Shown here: in pieces, positions 10,601-20,486 of the stretch
Position numbering within the stretch: position 1 is the stretch's first letter
How the letters are laid out: every line of letters begins with the position of its first letter
Source: Mya arenaria
Taxonomy: Eukaryota; Mollusca; Bivalvia; Myida; Myidae
DNA length: 64,000 nt
Direction of reading: 5' to 3'
Assembly (NCBI RefSeq): GCF_026914265.1
Contig: NC_069122.1
Span: 40,658,625-40,722,624 of the forward strand
Notes under the pieces: model-generated
Told to the model about the DNA's origin: nothing
The model's database searches: none
The model's input: only the letters and a program-made list of their open reading frames with translations
Made by a program: the position numbers and the translations under genes

Positions 10601-13600
10601 CATACCTGGATGACGTAGGCCATAAAATTGATAAAGGTCTCACAAACCGGCTACACACTCCAAACAACTACAAGGTACACATACCTGGATGACGTAGGCC
10701 ACAGAATTGATAAAGGTCTCACAAACCAGCTACACAATCTTAACAACTACAAGGTACGCACACCTGGATTACACAATCCAAACAACTGCAAGGTACTCGT
10801 ACCTGGATGACGCAGGTCACAAAATTGATAAATCGGTCTCACAAACCGGCTACACACTCTTATTAACTACAAGGCACGCACACCTGGATTACACAATCCA
10901 AACAACTACAAGGTACTCACCCCTGGATGACGCAGGTCACAAAATTGATAAATCGGTCTCACAAACCGGCTACACACTCTTAACAACTACAAGGTACGCA
11001 CAGCTGGATTACACAATCAAAACAACTACAAGGTACTCACACCTGGATGACGCAGGTCACAAAATTGATAAAGGTCTTACATATCAGCTACACACTCTTA
11101 ACAACTACAAGGTACACATACCTGGATGACGCAGGCCACAAAATTGATAAAGGTCTCACAAACCGGCTACACAATCTTAACAACTACAAGGTACGCACAG
11201 CTGGATTACACAATCAAAACAACTACAAGGTACTCACCCCTGGATGACGCAGGTCACAAAATTGATAAAGGTCTCACAAACCGGCTACACAATCTTAACA
11301 ACTACAAGGTACGCACAGCTGGATTACACAATCAAAACAACTACAAGGTACTCACACCTGGATGACGCAGGTCACAAAATTGATAAAGGTCTCACAAACC
11401 GGCTACACACTCTTAACAACTACAAGGTACGCACACCTGGATTACACAATCAAAACAACTACAAGGTACTCACACCTGGATGACGCAGGTCACAAAATTG
11501 ATAAATCGGTCTCACAAACCGGCTACACACTCTTATTAACTACATGGCACGCAAACATGGATTACACAATCCAAACAACTACAAGGTATTCATACCTGGA
11601 TGCCGCAAGTCACAAAATTGATAAATCGGTCTCACAAACCGGTTACACACTCTTATTAACTACAAGGCATGCACACCTGGATTACACAATCCAAACAACT
11701 ACAAGGTACTCATACCTGGATGACGCAGGTCACAAAATCGATAAATCGGTCTCAGAAACCGGCTACACACTCTTATTAACTACATGACACGCACACATGG
11801 ATTACACAATCAAAACAACTACAAGGTACTCACACCTGGATGACGCAGGTCACAAAATTTATAAAGGTCTTACAAACCGGCTACACAATCCTAACAACTT
11901 CAAGGTACTCATAGCTGGATGACGCAGGTCACAAAATTGATAAATCGGTCTCACAACCCGGCTACACACTCTTAACAACTACAAGGTACTCATACCTGGA
12001 TGACGTAGGCCACAAAATTGATAAATCGGTCTCACAAACCGGCTACACACTCCGAACAAATTCAAGGTACTCATACCTGGATGACGTAGGCCACAAAATT
12101 GATAAAGGTCTTACAAACCGGCTACACACTCCGAACAACTTCAAGGTACTCGTACCTGGATGACGTAGGCCACACAATTGATAAATCGGTCTCACAAACC
12201 GGCTACACACTCCGAACAAATTCAAGGTACTCGTACCTGGATGACGTAGGCCACAAAATTGATAAAGGTCTTACATATCAGCTACACACTCTAAAATACT
12301 ACAAGGTACGCATACCTGGATGACGTAGGCCACCGACTAAATTGGCAAATTTCAGTTTCTGGTCGGTGCATTTTGTTTGAATACGCCGTGAAGGTCAATC
12401 TAACAAGCATAAAAGTTATAAAAAAATTGTAGATGGGAATCTTACCTTATCAGAAGTGTAAAAAATATTAGATTATCTCCATTATTTTAGGAACTATGTA
12501 CTATTGATTAGGTCCGTTTGGAATTGATGAATTTTTGCACATGTTAACCTTATATTTATTTATGTAATATACTAATTTTCTTTCATGAAAAATTGTGGAA
12601 TATTTTTTTAAATGACATATGTTCACTATCTTGACCAAAATAAATAAAAGGTTAAAAAAAAAGAAAAAAAATGTATTACTGTATCCAGGCAATTTGACAA
12701 GCACCTGTGATGTAGATCACAAAAAAATACATTAGACCTAGATACCGACTACACGCTCAAACCTTCTACAAAGTACACATATCCGGATGACGTACCACTC
12801 AGAAAGTAAATCGCACGTACTCGTACCCGTACACTTACATGAAGCGTTTGGCAGAGTCTGTAATTTTAAACACTTGTGTTTCGACTAAAACTCAGTATTA
12901 TTGAAAACTGTTCTTTAAGTCGATTGACATTAGCTGTTATCGTACAGGAAGGTCGAAAGGAGCGTTCAAGAGCGGTTGTTCATAGACTCTGAGGGAAACA
13001 GCTTTGACCTAGTTGCACTCAACATTCAGAGGTAGGCCAATATGGCTAAAATGGCAAAACTTTTTTTTGTGACATGTACTTATAAGTATGAGAAGACAAT
13101 TAATGGGTGAACGCAAAACTAATCGATATTTTCTTTGCTGGTTTAGACATAATGATGTATTCTGATTTTGTTTCTGCCAAATTAAGCAAAATGCAGTCAT
13201 AATATTTATGATGGTCGGAACAAAATGTCTAATATATCAAATTCCAACAATGTCTGTAAACAGTTACACAAAAATTGTTTATTACAAGGAGCTTGTATAA
13301 AATAAAGCTTGTGAAAGTGCAACAAATATATACAGTCGAACTCCGTTGGCTCGAACTCTCAGGGACCGGCAAAAATACATCGAGGTTCGGAAAATTCGAG
13401 CCAAGCGGAAATGTTTACCTTCAGTTAAAAGAAAATTGTCCTTTACATCTAGTTCGAGACAACGAAGAATTCGAGCCAAGCGTGTTCGAGCCAACGGGAT
13501 TCGACTGTATCTGCTTTTTTATTCAATGCCACGGTTTTCTTCCGCGCCTATATGTACGTGGCCATAATGTATAATACGCAGTTGTCACCATGGAAATAAT

Positions 13601-15025
13601 ATTTCATGTTTCCGTTCATTGTTGCGGTACTAATTTCTACTCCTACAGAGGTCGTGGTCATGGGTTGCCGGGTTACAACGCGTATCGGAAGTTCTGTGAT
13701 CTGAGTGAGGCGAGCAACTTCGGAACAGGAAACAGTGGTCTTGTGGACCATGATGAAAGCATCGCCAGACTGTTGGAAGACGTTTACGAGTGAGTTTTCT
13801 GTTGACGTTAAACAACAAAAGATGGTAACTTTCCGCCCGCTTCTTTGTTTTGATATATAAAACATTCACCCATCACCGTCTCCATGGTAGCCTTTGTATA
13901 TAACTTGTTTATACTTTGACTCAAATCTAAACGTCTGCCTTCATATACACCTTTGTATATACGTCTTAAAGTCAATAGTATACACACCTTTGTATTTACG
14001 TCTACCTATCACCGTCCATATGGCGGTCTTCCTACACACCTTTGTATACGTCTATCCACAACCGCCTCAATTACAGCCTTTATATACACCTTTGTATATA
14101 CGTCTACCAACCACCGTCCCAATGTCAGCCTTTATATACACCTTTGTATATACGTCTACTAAACACTCTATAATTGGCAGCCTTTATAAACACTATTGTA
14201 TATACGTCTACCCACTACCGTCTCAATGTCAGCCTTTATATACACCTTTGTATATACGTTTACTAAGCACCGTATAATTGGCAGCCTTTATAAACACTAT
14301 TGTATATACGTATACCCACTACCGTCTCAATGTCAGCCTTTATATACACCTTTGTATATACGTCTACCAACCACCGTCCCAATGTCAGCCTTTATATACA
14401 CCTTTGTATATACGTCTACCAACCACCGTCCCAATGTCAGCCTTTATATACACCTTTGTATATACGTCTACCAACCACCGTATCATTGGCAGCCTTTATA
14501 TACACCTTTGTATATACGTCTACCAACCACCGTATCATTGGCAGCCATTATATACACCTTTGTATATACGTCTACCAACCACCGTATCATTGGCAGCCTT
14601 TAAATACACCTTTGTTTATACGTCTACCAACCACTGTATCATTGGCAGCCTTTATATGCACTATTGTATATTCGTCTACCAACCACCGAATCATTGACAG
14701 CCTTTATATACAGCTTTGTATATACGTCTGCCAGCAACCGTATCATTGGCAGCCTTTATATGCACTATTGTATATACGTCTACCAACCACCTTATCATTG
14801 GCAGCCTTTATATGCACTATTGTTTATTCGTCTACCAACCACCGTATCATTGGCAGCCTTTATATACATCTTTGTATATACGTCTACCAGCAACCGTATC
14901 ATTGGCAGCCTTTATATGCACTATTGTATAAACATCTACCAACCACCGTATCATTGGCAGCCTTTATATGCACTATTGTATATACGTTTACCCACTACCG
15001 TCTCAATGTCAGCCTTTATATACAC

Positions 15026-15075
<50 letters not shown>

Positions 15076-16339
15076 CCACCGCCGTCTGAAGTGCAGCCTT
15101 TATTTGTTACATAATAATTTCATATGGTCATGTGCGTTGTAGTAAAAAAAAACAATAATCAAAATTTGCTAAATGAGATAAACAACATCCGTAGGGTTCG
15201 CAGCAATCTGATGTGTTTGACATACATGTATTCATAGATGCCCGGACGATATTGATCTCTTTACTGGGATAATCACGGAGCGCCGAGGATCCGAAGGTCT
15301 GCTTGGGCCGCTCGGCACGTGCCTCCTTGGTGAACAGTTCAAGCGCTTTCGGGACGGAGACCGATTCTTCTTTGAACGAAACGTTCCTGCGGTCGGGTTT
15401 ACCAGACGTATGTTTTAACTAGCACTTAAAATAGAAACACTGAAGGCACTGAAGATCGGGGCTAATGACATTTGATAAAATTATTGTTGGTATTATCTGC
15501 TTTAAAATAATAATATATCCCAATTTAGTCGTTCGTTACATATCTAAATGCGTTGTACAGTTTTGTGACGAATCGCATTTGGCATTGGCAAATTTTTTTT
15601 ATACATATTAGCATACTAAAGCATTTCTAGTAGAAAGAGTTAGTACACGTATTGAAACAAATGTTTCAGCCCAGATAGATGCGATAAAGCAAATAACAAT
15701 GGCGTCCCTGATCTGTCAACACACTTCAACTACCACACTCCAGCGGAATGTATTCGTCATGCCAACCATGTAAGTTGCAATAGACCAAGCCGAATATTTA
15801 AACCGAGTAACAGCTTGACATTTGGCCGTTTTTTAAGAACGTTGTTAAAGAAAACAACGTGAATTGCGACATCGTTGTTGACTTTTAATTGTGAAGAATT
15901 TGGTGATGTACTCATTTAGTTAAACAAGCACAGCTCAAACAACTATCTCAAATCTTGTTAATAAAAGCGCAGATCTTAACTGTATACGTTAAACTTCCAG
16001 TGCAGAAAAGAATTGAAAGTTTATAACGCTAACGTTAACAATGTGGTTAACTGTGATATAGCTGTGTCAACCGCATAGATTACCAACTGTTATTAAAGAT
16101 AATTTAAGCACACTTCTGACTTATATAAAAACAGTTAAAAGATGGTACTTGCTGAAATGTAGAAACGATTCACATTATTTCACATTTTAAAAATAAATGT
16201 TTATCTACGTAAAATCGTAAATAGCGAAAAGTAATATGCTATCTAAATGAATGACCTTAATTTCAGTTCAATGGAGAACGAACGAGTATCATGCGAAACA
16301 ATTCCACGCCTCGACCTGTCGCTGTGGATTGACACGTAG
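3556..16339 (+). CDS. Animal haem peroxidase, 10 exons, 5'-partial
   Basis: I rebuilt exons 3556-3657, 4614-4718, 6027-6154, 6493-6600, 7830-8086, 12948-13031, 13649-13789, 15238-15407, 15679-15769 and 16267-16339. All have GT/AG borders and matching phases, and give 418 residues ending in TAG. The protein follows the myeloperoxidase/peroxinectin family from SYLD-type TAYLDLSVTYG to the C-terminal IPRLDLSLW. It holds GDPRVDEMP (distal Arg and haem-linking Glu-Met positions), AAFRYGHT (proximal His) and ALNIQRGRGHGLPGYNAYR (proximal Asn). Enzymes of this family oxidise halides or phenols with H2O2, usually as secreted or granule proteins. The N-terminal part with signal peptide and distal His is missing. 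Two motif changes are notable: REHN to RAHN, and GRDHG to GRGHG. Confidence 0.9.
4614..4718 (+). CDS. Peroxidase exon
   Basis: TTTACAG acceptor, GTATTA donor, phase 1 to 1. It encodes GLMKMNGPRLSPDIDD, one Cys-bounded segment and FYCNKAG, the variable stretch before the GDxR motif. Confidence 0.8.
6027..6154 (+). CDS. Peroxidase exon with GDPRVDEMP motif
   Basis: AATAAG acceptor, CAG/GTTACA donor, phase 1 to 0. It encodes GDPRVDEMPALSGMQTLFVR followed by AHNAIA and NPAWSNERLFQ. The Arg-x-x-Glu-Met set aligns with Arg239, Glu242 and Met243 of mature human myeloperoxidase (numbering from memory). The usual REHN is RAHN here. Confidence 0.88.
6493..6600 (+). CDS. Peroxidase exon
   Basis: TTTCAG acceptor, GTAAGA donor, phase 0 to 0. 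It encodes ESRKILVAIWQNIVYGEYLP and IVLG, the hallmark ARxIVxAxxQxIxYxEFLPxxLG segment. Confidence 0.9.
7606..7662. repeat. (TCA)n microsatellite
   Basis: About 19 uninterrupted TCA triplets in the intron before the proximal-His exon. Confidence 0.97.
7830..8086 (+). CDS. Peroxidase exon with proximal haem His
   Basis: TTTGTAG acceptor, CAG/GTAGGT donor, phase 0 to 2. It encodes AVAGAAFRYGHTILNRGTGQ; the His in RYGHT is the expected proximal haem ligand. Confidence 0.9.
8640..8880 (+). repeat. Dispersed GTTAAC-rich repeat, copy 1
   Basis: This contains CATCGTTGTTAACTATTAA, an AT-rich core with ATCTTGTTAGAAATACAGCA, and a GTTAAC-rich end. It shares the core with copies at 15824-16060 (same orientation) and 54283-54998 (opposite), and the motifs with 57992-58252. 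It lies in a peroxidase intron. Confidence 0.6.
9177..12333. repeat. 79-bp minisatellite with 81- and 118-bp variants
   Basis: About 3.2 kb of head-to-tail units in a peroxidase intron. The basic 79-bp unit begins GATGACGTAGGCCACAAAAT and ends near CAAGGTACACATACCTG; consecutive copies near 9497 and 9576 are 79 bp apart. Variants with AATCGGTCTCACAAACCGG are 81 bp. Between about 10700 and 11900 a composite unit of 118 bp (79 plus a 39-bp partial unit starting TTACACAATC) is itself repeated. Translations of these units are artefacts: the 81-bp variants and mixed unit sizes keep frames open by chance. Confidence 0.97.
12948..13031 (+). CDS. Peroxidase exon
   Basis: CGTACAG acceptor, CAGAG/GTAGGC donor, phase 2 to 2. 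It encodes KVERSVQERLF and SFDLVALNIQR. The Asn of ALNIQR aligns with the residue that hydrogen-bonds the proximal His. Confidence 0.88.
13333..13507. mobile_element. Tigger/pogo-like MITE
   Basis: A 175-bp element with inverted ends CAGTCGAACTCCGTTGGCTC and GAGCCAACGGGATTCGACTG, flanked by TA on both sides (13331-13332 and 13508-13509). CAGTCGAA-type ends with TA duplication are typical of non-autonomous Tc1/mariner-superfamily (Tigger-like) elements. It sits in a peroxidase intron. Confidence 0.8.
13649..13789 (+). CDS. Peroxidase exon with RGRGHG motif
   Basis: CCTACAG acceptor, TACGA/GTGAGT donor, phase 2 to 2. It encodes RGRGHGLPGYNAYRKFC. The family motif is RGRDHGLPGYN, so Asp is replaced by Gly here. 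Confidence 0.92.
13933..15028. repeat. 52-bp minisatellite
   Basis: About 20 units of 52 bp in a peroxidase intron. Consensus blocks are CAGCCTTTATATACACCTTT, GTATATACGTCTACCAACCA and CCGTATCATTGG; spacing of the CAG anchor is 52 bp (14438, 14490). Two subtypes differ at TACACC versus TGCACTATT. The array runs into a (TA)n tract. Confidence 0.96.
15029..15072. repeat. (TA)n microsatellite
   Basis: Uninterrupted TA tract at the end of the 52-bp array. Confidence 0.95.
15238..15407 (+). CDS. Peroxidase exon
   Basis: TTCATAG acceptor, AGAC/GTATGT donor, phase 2 to 1. It encodes CPDDIDLFTG, GLLGPLGTCLLGEQFKRFRD and GDRFFFE, matching the family DDIDLxxG ... GPTxxCxIxxQFxxLRxGDRFFYE. Confidence 0.92.
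15679..15769 (+). CDS. Peroxidase exon
   Basis: CAGATAG acceptor, ACCAT/GTAAGT donor, phase 1 to 2. It encodes HAIKQITMASLICQHTSTTT and LQRNVFVMPT, matching the family I-x-K-x-T-LAxIICDNTxI. The nearer-upstream AG at 15669 would put a stop in frame, so this acceptor was chosen. Confidence 0.82.
15824..16060 (+). repeat. Dispersed GTTAAC-rich repeat, copy 2
   Basis: It begins GGCCGTTTTTTAAGAACGTT, like the TIR of the copy at 57992-58252, and holds CATCGTTGTTGACTTTTAA and TCTCAAATCTTGTTAATAAA in the same order as copy 1. The right end is GTTAAC-rich. It lies in the last peroxidase intron. Confidence 0.6.
16267..16339 (+). CDS. Peroxidase terminal coding exon
   Basis: ATTTCAG acceptor, phase 2, ending at TAG 16337-16339. 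It encodes SMENERVSCETIPRLDLSLW and then IDT-stop. CxxIPxLDLSxW is the conserved C terminus of invertebrate peroxidases, so the gene end is secure. Confidence 0.9.
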
Positions 16340-17965
16340 ACAGTGTTCTTCTCTTCCATATCTTCAATTACTTAAAGTGACACTCTTAATTAAAATCAAT
16401 ACATACACATGTTTATCAAACATCAATTTTGAGAGATAAACCTTAAACTACTTACTAAATAATGCATTTATATTAATTACTGATAACAAGATTATATACG
16501 TGTATTTAATAGCAGAAAGCGCAAAGATATTAAATGATTGGTGAATGCTTGAGGATTAACTGTGATCTAATTTAGTCTCATAAGGTAGACATACCATTTT
16601 TGATGCGTATTTCTTTCAAATTCAGCTTTGAATCCTTCATAAGAACTATTGTTTTCGACATTTATTAACCTTTTTGGAATATTAAAACAATATTATCAAG
16701 TGTGGTAAATCTTATTTGGGAATAAGAGTGAATTTTTAAGTAATCAATATGATCAAGCTCTGAACTTAAAATAGTAACAGCAAATATTGATTTAGTTTTT
16801 GAATTTGCACAGCAATACAAAGTGTGAACACAAATATTTGTTCTCGATTTTATTTACTAGTATCATATTATTGCTTATTCCGTGTGTTTTTTCTATAAAC
16901 TTAACCTTTTTATCTTAAATAGTTGAGTTGGAAACAGTGTGTGTGTGTGTTATAACAGATAAAATAGCGATTTTGGGGCGCTTTTTCAACTGGGGAATTT
17001 GTGAAATACGTTGACAGAAGAAATTCTGGAAGGCAAATTCAGCAATTGAAAAAATATATATCAAAATTTTATTATAATTGTGTCCCTAGTATTTACGTTA
17101 AATTTGTATTGTATCTGCATTTCAAAATCATCGCCTTAAACAGACACAAACAAAATGGAATATCGTAAACGCTCACATAGAGTGTTATGAAATATGTCAA
17201 CTAGCCTGGTCAGACTGAAATTGGTGGAAGTATCATTCAAAGATGGAGTTACTGTTCAAGCTCATGTCTTGGCAGAAATGTAATGTTGCATACACATGAG
17301 CATTTATGGCATATATACATAGAAATCCAAGCATGGCTTAAAGGTTTTAATAATAGTTCTGTTTTGCTAAAAAAACGCATTTCTACCGAAAGTGAATTGA
17401 AGTATTTCCCCTTCGACCCAACGAACTCATTTGCGGCGTCGCGTAAGTCCAATCCGTCAGTAACGTCCTTGTGCAAGTGGAAAATACGTTATCAAATTAA
17501 GCAACTGAAATAACTTCACTTTACCAGTCAATATATATATATAGTTAGCGGATTAATGATTTCCAGTTTGCCAGAAATAGGCATCAATTAATATTTTGTT
17601 TGACATATAACTTAACGCTCCATCGGGCAACACAATATCAGACATGACTGTCATCACCAAGGCAACAAATCCTACCATCGATATCCTAATATGAGGTAAA
17701 ATCAATGAAGGAGATTGAGTTTCGAAGGGAATTTAATGTTATGAATATTATTTAGAAATATATATTTTGCCTTTCCGAAATATGCAGCCGCAGCTTATTG
17801 TTAAGCCCCTCAAACTATTCCCGCGTTGCATCGACACACCTTTTGAGTCTTGAAATTCAGTCTGAAAATGCCTTTGAAACTCTTCTTTTGAAATACTGGT
17901 TATACACTGGTATAAATCACTTCCAATGGCACTGCGCGTTTTAAAATGACGTCTGCGAAGAAAAC
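16340..17965. other. Peroxidase 3' flank, no further gene seen
   Basis: AT-rich sequence with the presumed peroxidase 3' UTR. There is no convincing AATAAA close to the stop. Opposing short frames at 17249-17513 show no domain signature and are not called. Confidence 0.5.
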
Positions 17966-18112
17966 ATGATCCCTTTAAAATATACGTGCGACACCATAGT
18001 GCTCAGGTGCTGGGACAAGGGCTACAAGTATGTCGATGGAAAGAAATACAGCGTAAAAGACCCTTCTGACACTCCTGCTGCGCTAAGCTATCAAAGAACG
18101 CTCATTTTCTAA
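17966..18112 (+). CDS. Unidentified short coding-like frame
   Basis: ATG to TAA, 48 codons. It encodes MIPLKYTCDTIVLRCWDKGY, KYVDGKKYSVKDPSD and a short tail. The balanced composition with two Cys, aromatics and Gly looks more protein-like than neighbouring frames. A CTCAG before GTGCTGGG could also be an acceptor, making this the last exon of something. I do not recognise the family; it could be a gene fragment. Confidence 0.25.
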   Translation: MIPLKYTCDTIVLRCWDKGYKYVDGKKYSVKDPSDTPAALSYQRTLIF

Positions 18113-18483
18113 CCCACCACAATTTAGTATTTTCTTTACTATGGCAATTTAATCTATCTTGACCACCGAGTCCCCTAGTCTTAAAAGAGCAATGCCAACG
18201 CCTTAAAAACGCGTGCCATCCTCTGTTCTGATGTCAACAAGTTTGGTATCTAACCTTGCGTAGTTTCCCTCTTAGGCCACAAAAACTTGTTTGGTTAGGG
18301 TTACATCCTTTTCAAAAACAGATAGCGAATGTAGGCTTTTAGGCGTTATGTAAGAACGGTATTGTCATCTTAATGTTCTTTATAAAGCTTTTAAGGTTTT
18401 AAATTTACAATTTAAAGCACACAAATATGACAGACTATGCGTGCATCAAAATATGTTTGGGTTACCGCCTTAGAAAGGTCAGT
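18113..18483. other. Spacer, nothing recognised
   Basis: Unique-looking sequence between the short frame and the 59-bp array. I see no exon, RNA gene or element ends. Confidence 0.5.
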
Positions 18484-19715
18484 GAAAGAGGAGGCTGCTG
18501 CGGGCATTGGGTATTCAACCCCAAATGTGTCCCAGTTGTTATCAAAGAGAAGGCAACTGGGGGCATTGGGTATTCAACCCCACATGTGTCCTAGTTGTTA
18601 TCAAAGAGGTTGCTACTGGGGGCATTGGGTATTCAACCCCACATGTGTTCACATGTGTCTCAGTTGTTATCAAAGAGGAGGCTACTGGGGGCATTGGGTA
18701 TTTAACCTCACATGTGTTCCAGTTGTGGGCAACGAGGAGGCTACTGGGGGCATTGGGTATTCAACCCAACATGTGTCCCAGTTGTTATCAAAGAGGAGGC
18801 TTCTGGGGGCATTGGGTATTCAACCCCACATGTGTCCTAATTGTTATCAAAGAGGAGGCTACTGGGGGCATTGGGTATTCAACCCCACATAAGTCACAGT
18901 TGTTACCAAAGAAGGGCTACTGGGGGGCATTGGGTGTTCAACCCCACATGTGTCCCAGTTGTTACCAAAGAGGAGGCTACTGGGGGCATTGGGTATTCAA
19001 CCCCACATGTGTCCCAGTTGTTACCAAAGAGTAGGCTACTGGGGGCATTGGGTATTCAACCCCACATGTGTCCCAGTTGTTACCAAAGAGGAGGCTACTG
19101 GGGGCATAGGGTATTCAGCCCAACATGTGTCCCAGTTGTTACCAAAGAGGAGGCTACTGGGGGCATAGGATATTCAACCGCACGTGAGTCACAATTGTTA
19201 CCAAAGAAGGGCTACTGGGGGAATAGGGTATTCAACCCAACAGTGTGTCCCAGTTGTTATCAAAGAGGAGGCTACTGGGGATATCGGGTATTTAACCCAA
19301 CATGTGTCCCAGTTGTTATCAAAGAGGAGGCTACTGTGGGCATTGGGTATTAAACACCACATAAGTTCCAGTTGTTACAAAAGAGGAGGCTACTGGGGGC
19401 ATTGGGTATTAAACGCCGCATGTGTCCCAGTTGTTACCAAAGAGGAGGCTGCTTGGGGCATTGGGTATTCAACCCAACATGTGTCCCAGTTGTTACCAAA
19501 GAGGAGGCTACTGGGGGCATTGGGTATTCAACCCCACATGTGTCCCAGTTGTTACCAAAGAGGAGGCTACTGGGGGCATTGGGTATTCAACCCCACATGT
19601 GTCCCAGTTGTTATAAAAAAGAGACTCCTTGGGGCATTGGGTATTCAACCCCACATGTGTCCCAGTTGTTACCAAAGAGTAGGCTACTGTGGGAATCGGG
19701 TGTCCGTCCCTGATG
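18484..19715. repeat. 59-bp minisatellite
   Basis: About 20 units of 59 bp with blocks GTCCCAGTTGTTACCAAAGA, GGAGGCTACTGGGGGCATTG and GGTATTCAACCCCACATGT. Unit length is not a multiple of 3, so all three forward frames read similar Cys/Tyr/Gly-rich peptides; these are not genes. Confidence 0.96.
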
Positions 19716-20151
19716 TTATCAAGAGGTGTCTTAGACTACAGTGAAACAATGATGACAAGAACAGAAAACATAGCATGCCCATGTATATAAACATTGAACC
19801 TTTAGTGATTAATGTTATAAAAGGTAACCCTTTTTATTTGTATGAGCTGTGGCAAAACTTCGTCGAAAGCACAGACGCGAACAAGTGAGTTACTCCAATA
19901 ATAATACATGGTTGACTATGGCTTTTGTTGATAATTGTCCTAGTGGGAAGAGTAATTACCCGTGAGTTATTATTTTTCACTTGGGCAAATATCAACCGAA
20001 AGCAATGGTCAACCATTTTTATCCTGTATAATACTTATATCAACATAATTGAAAACATATGAGACAATATTAATTGGTTATGAATGGCATTAGCTATCAA
20101 AAATATTTAGAAACTGGAAATTAAAATTGAGTCTCTGTATCTGACCAATAC

Positions 20152-20220
20152 AGCTGAATGGGCCAGTCATACATGCATCTCCGTCTTTGATAAATAAAGC
20201 TGAATTGAAATGGTATACAG
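20152..20220. repeat. Left arm of long inverted repeat (satellite unit, inverted)
   Basis: The reverse complement of this 69-bp segment matches 20418-20486 with one mismatch. It contains a satellite-like unit (CATTCAGCT, GACGGAGATGCATG) in opposite orientation to the array on the right. Confidence 0.92.
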
Positions 20221-20259
20221 TTGTGCATTCTCATTTCGCTCTCGCTTGACTACGATGAG

Positions 20260-20280
20260 ATAACTAGACGGTCTAGTTAT
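20260..20280. repeat. 10-bp perfect palindrome
   Basis: ATAACTAGAC, one G, then GTCTAGTTAT: a perfect stem next to the 5' side of the tRNA-like sequence. Confidence 0.8.
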
Positions 20281-20287
20281 GAAGCTA

Positions 20288-20359
20288 GCTTTAATAGCGA
20301 CGCGATTGAGTATTTGCCTGCAAAGCAAGAGTTCGTTGGTTCGATTCTCGACAGGAGCA
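20288..20359 (+). tRNA. tRNA-Cys(GCA)-like sequence, probably pseudogene or SINE head
   Basis: A 7-nt 5' acceptor arm (GCTTTAA) pairs at five of seven positions, counting wobbles, with CAGGAGC. An A-box-like TAGCGACGCG starts at 20295 and the B box GGTTCGATTCTC at 20338. The anticodon arm TTTGC-CTGCAAA-GCAAG has a perfect 5-bp stem and anticodon GCA. ATTTG-CTGCA-CAAGAG resembles metazoan tRNA-Cys. The D and T stems are poorly paired, so charging is doubtful. A T5 run follows at 20362-20366, as a Pol III terminator would. It sits between the two arms of a long inverted repeat. Confidence 0.5.
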
Positions 20360-20361
20360 GA

Positions 20362-20366
20362 TTTTT
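20362..20366 (+). terminator. Pol III T-run after tRNA-like sequence
   Basis: Five T residues start 3 nt after the tRNA-like 3' end. Position and length suit RNA polymerase III termination; function is inferred. Confidence 0.4.
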
Positions 20367-20417
20367 GTTTGCAGTTTTTTTCATTTTCTTACCACGTACT
20401 GCTGGGACAGAGTTAAC

Positions 20418-20486
20418 CTGTATACCATTTCAATTCAGCTTTATTTATCAAAGACGGAGATACATGTATGACTGGCCCATTCAGCT
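20418..20486. repeat. Right arm of long inverted repeat
   Basis: Starts CTGTATACCATTTCAATTCA and pairs with 20152-20220 (68 of 69 positions). It leads directly into the 46-bp tandem array. Confidence 0.92.

Noticed and set aside
14278..15142. A 280-codon Tyr/Ile-rich frame
   Set aside because: Produced by the 52-bp units and the TA tract, inside an intron of a confidently modelled gene.
18437..19744. Overlapping Cys/Gly/Tyr-rich open frames of 110-190 codons
   Set aside because: They are the three reading frames of the 59-bp array; no splice sites or domain support them.
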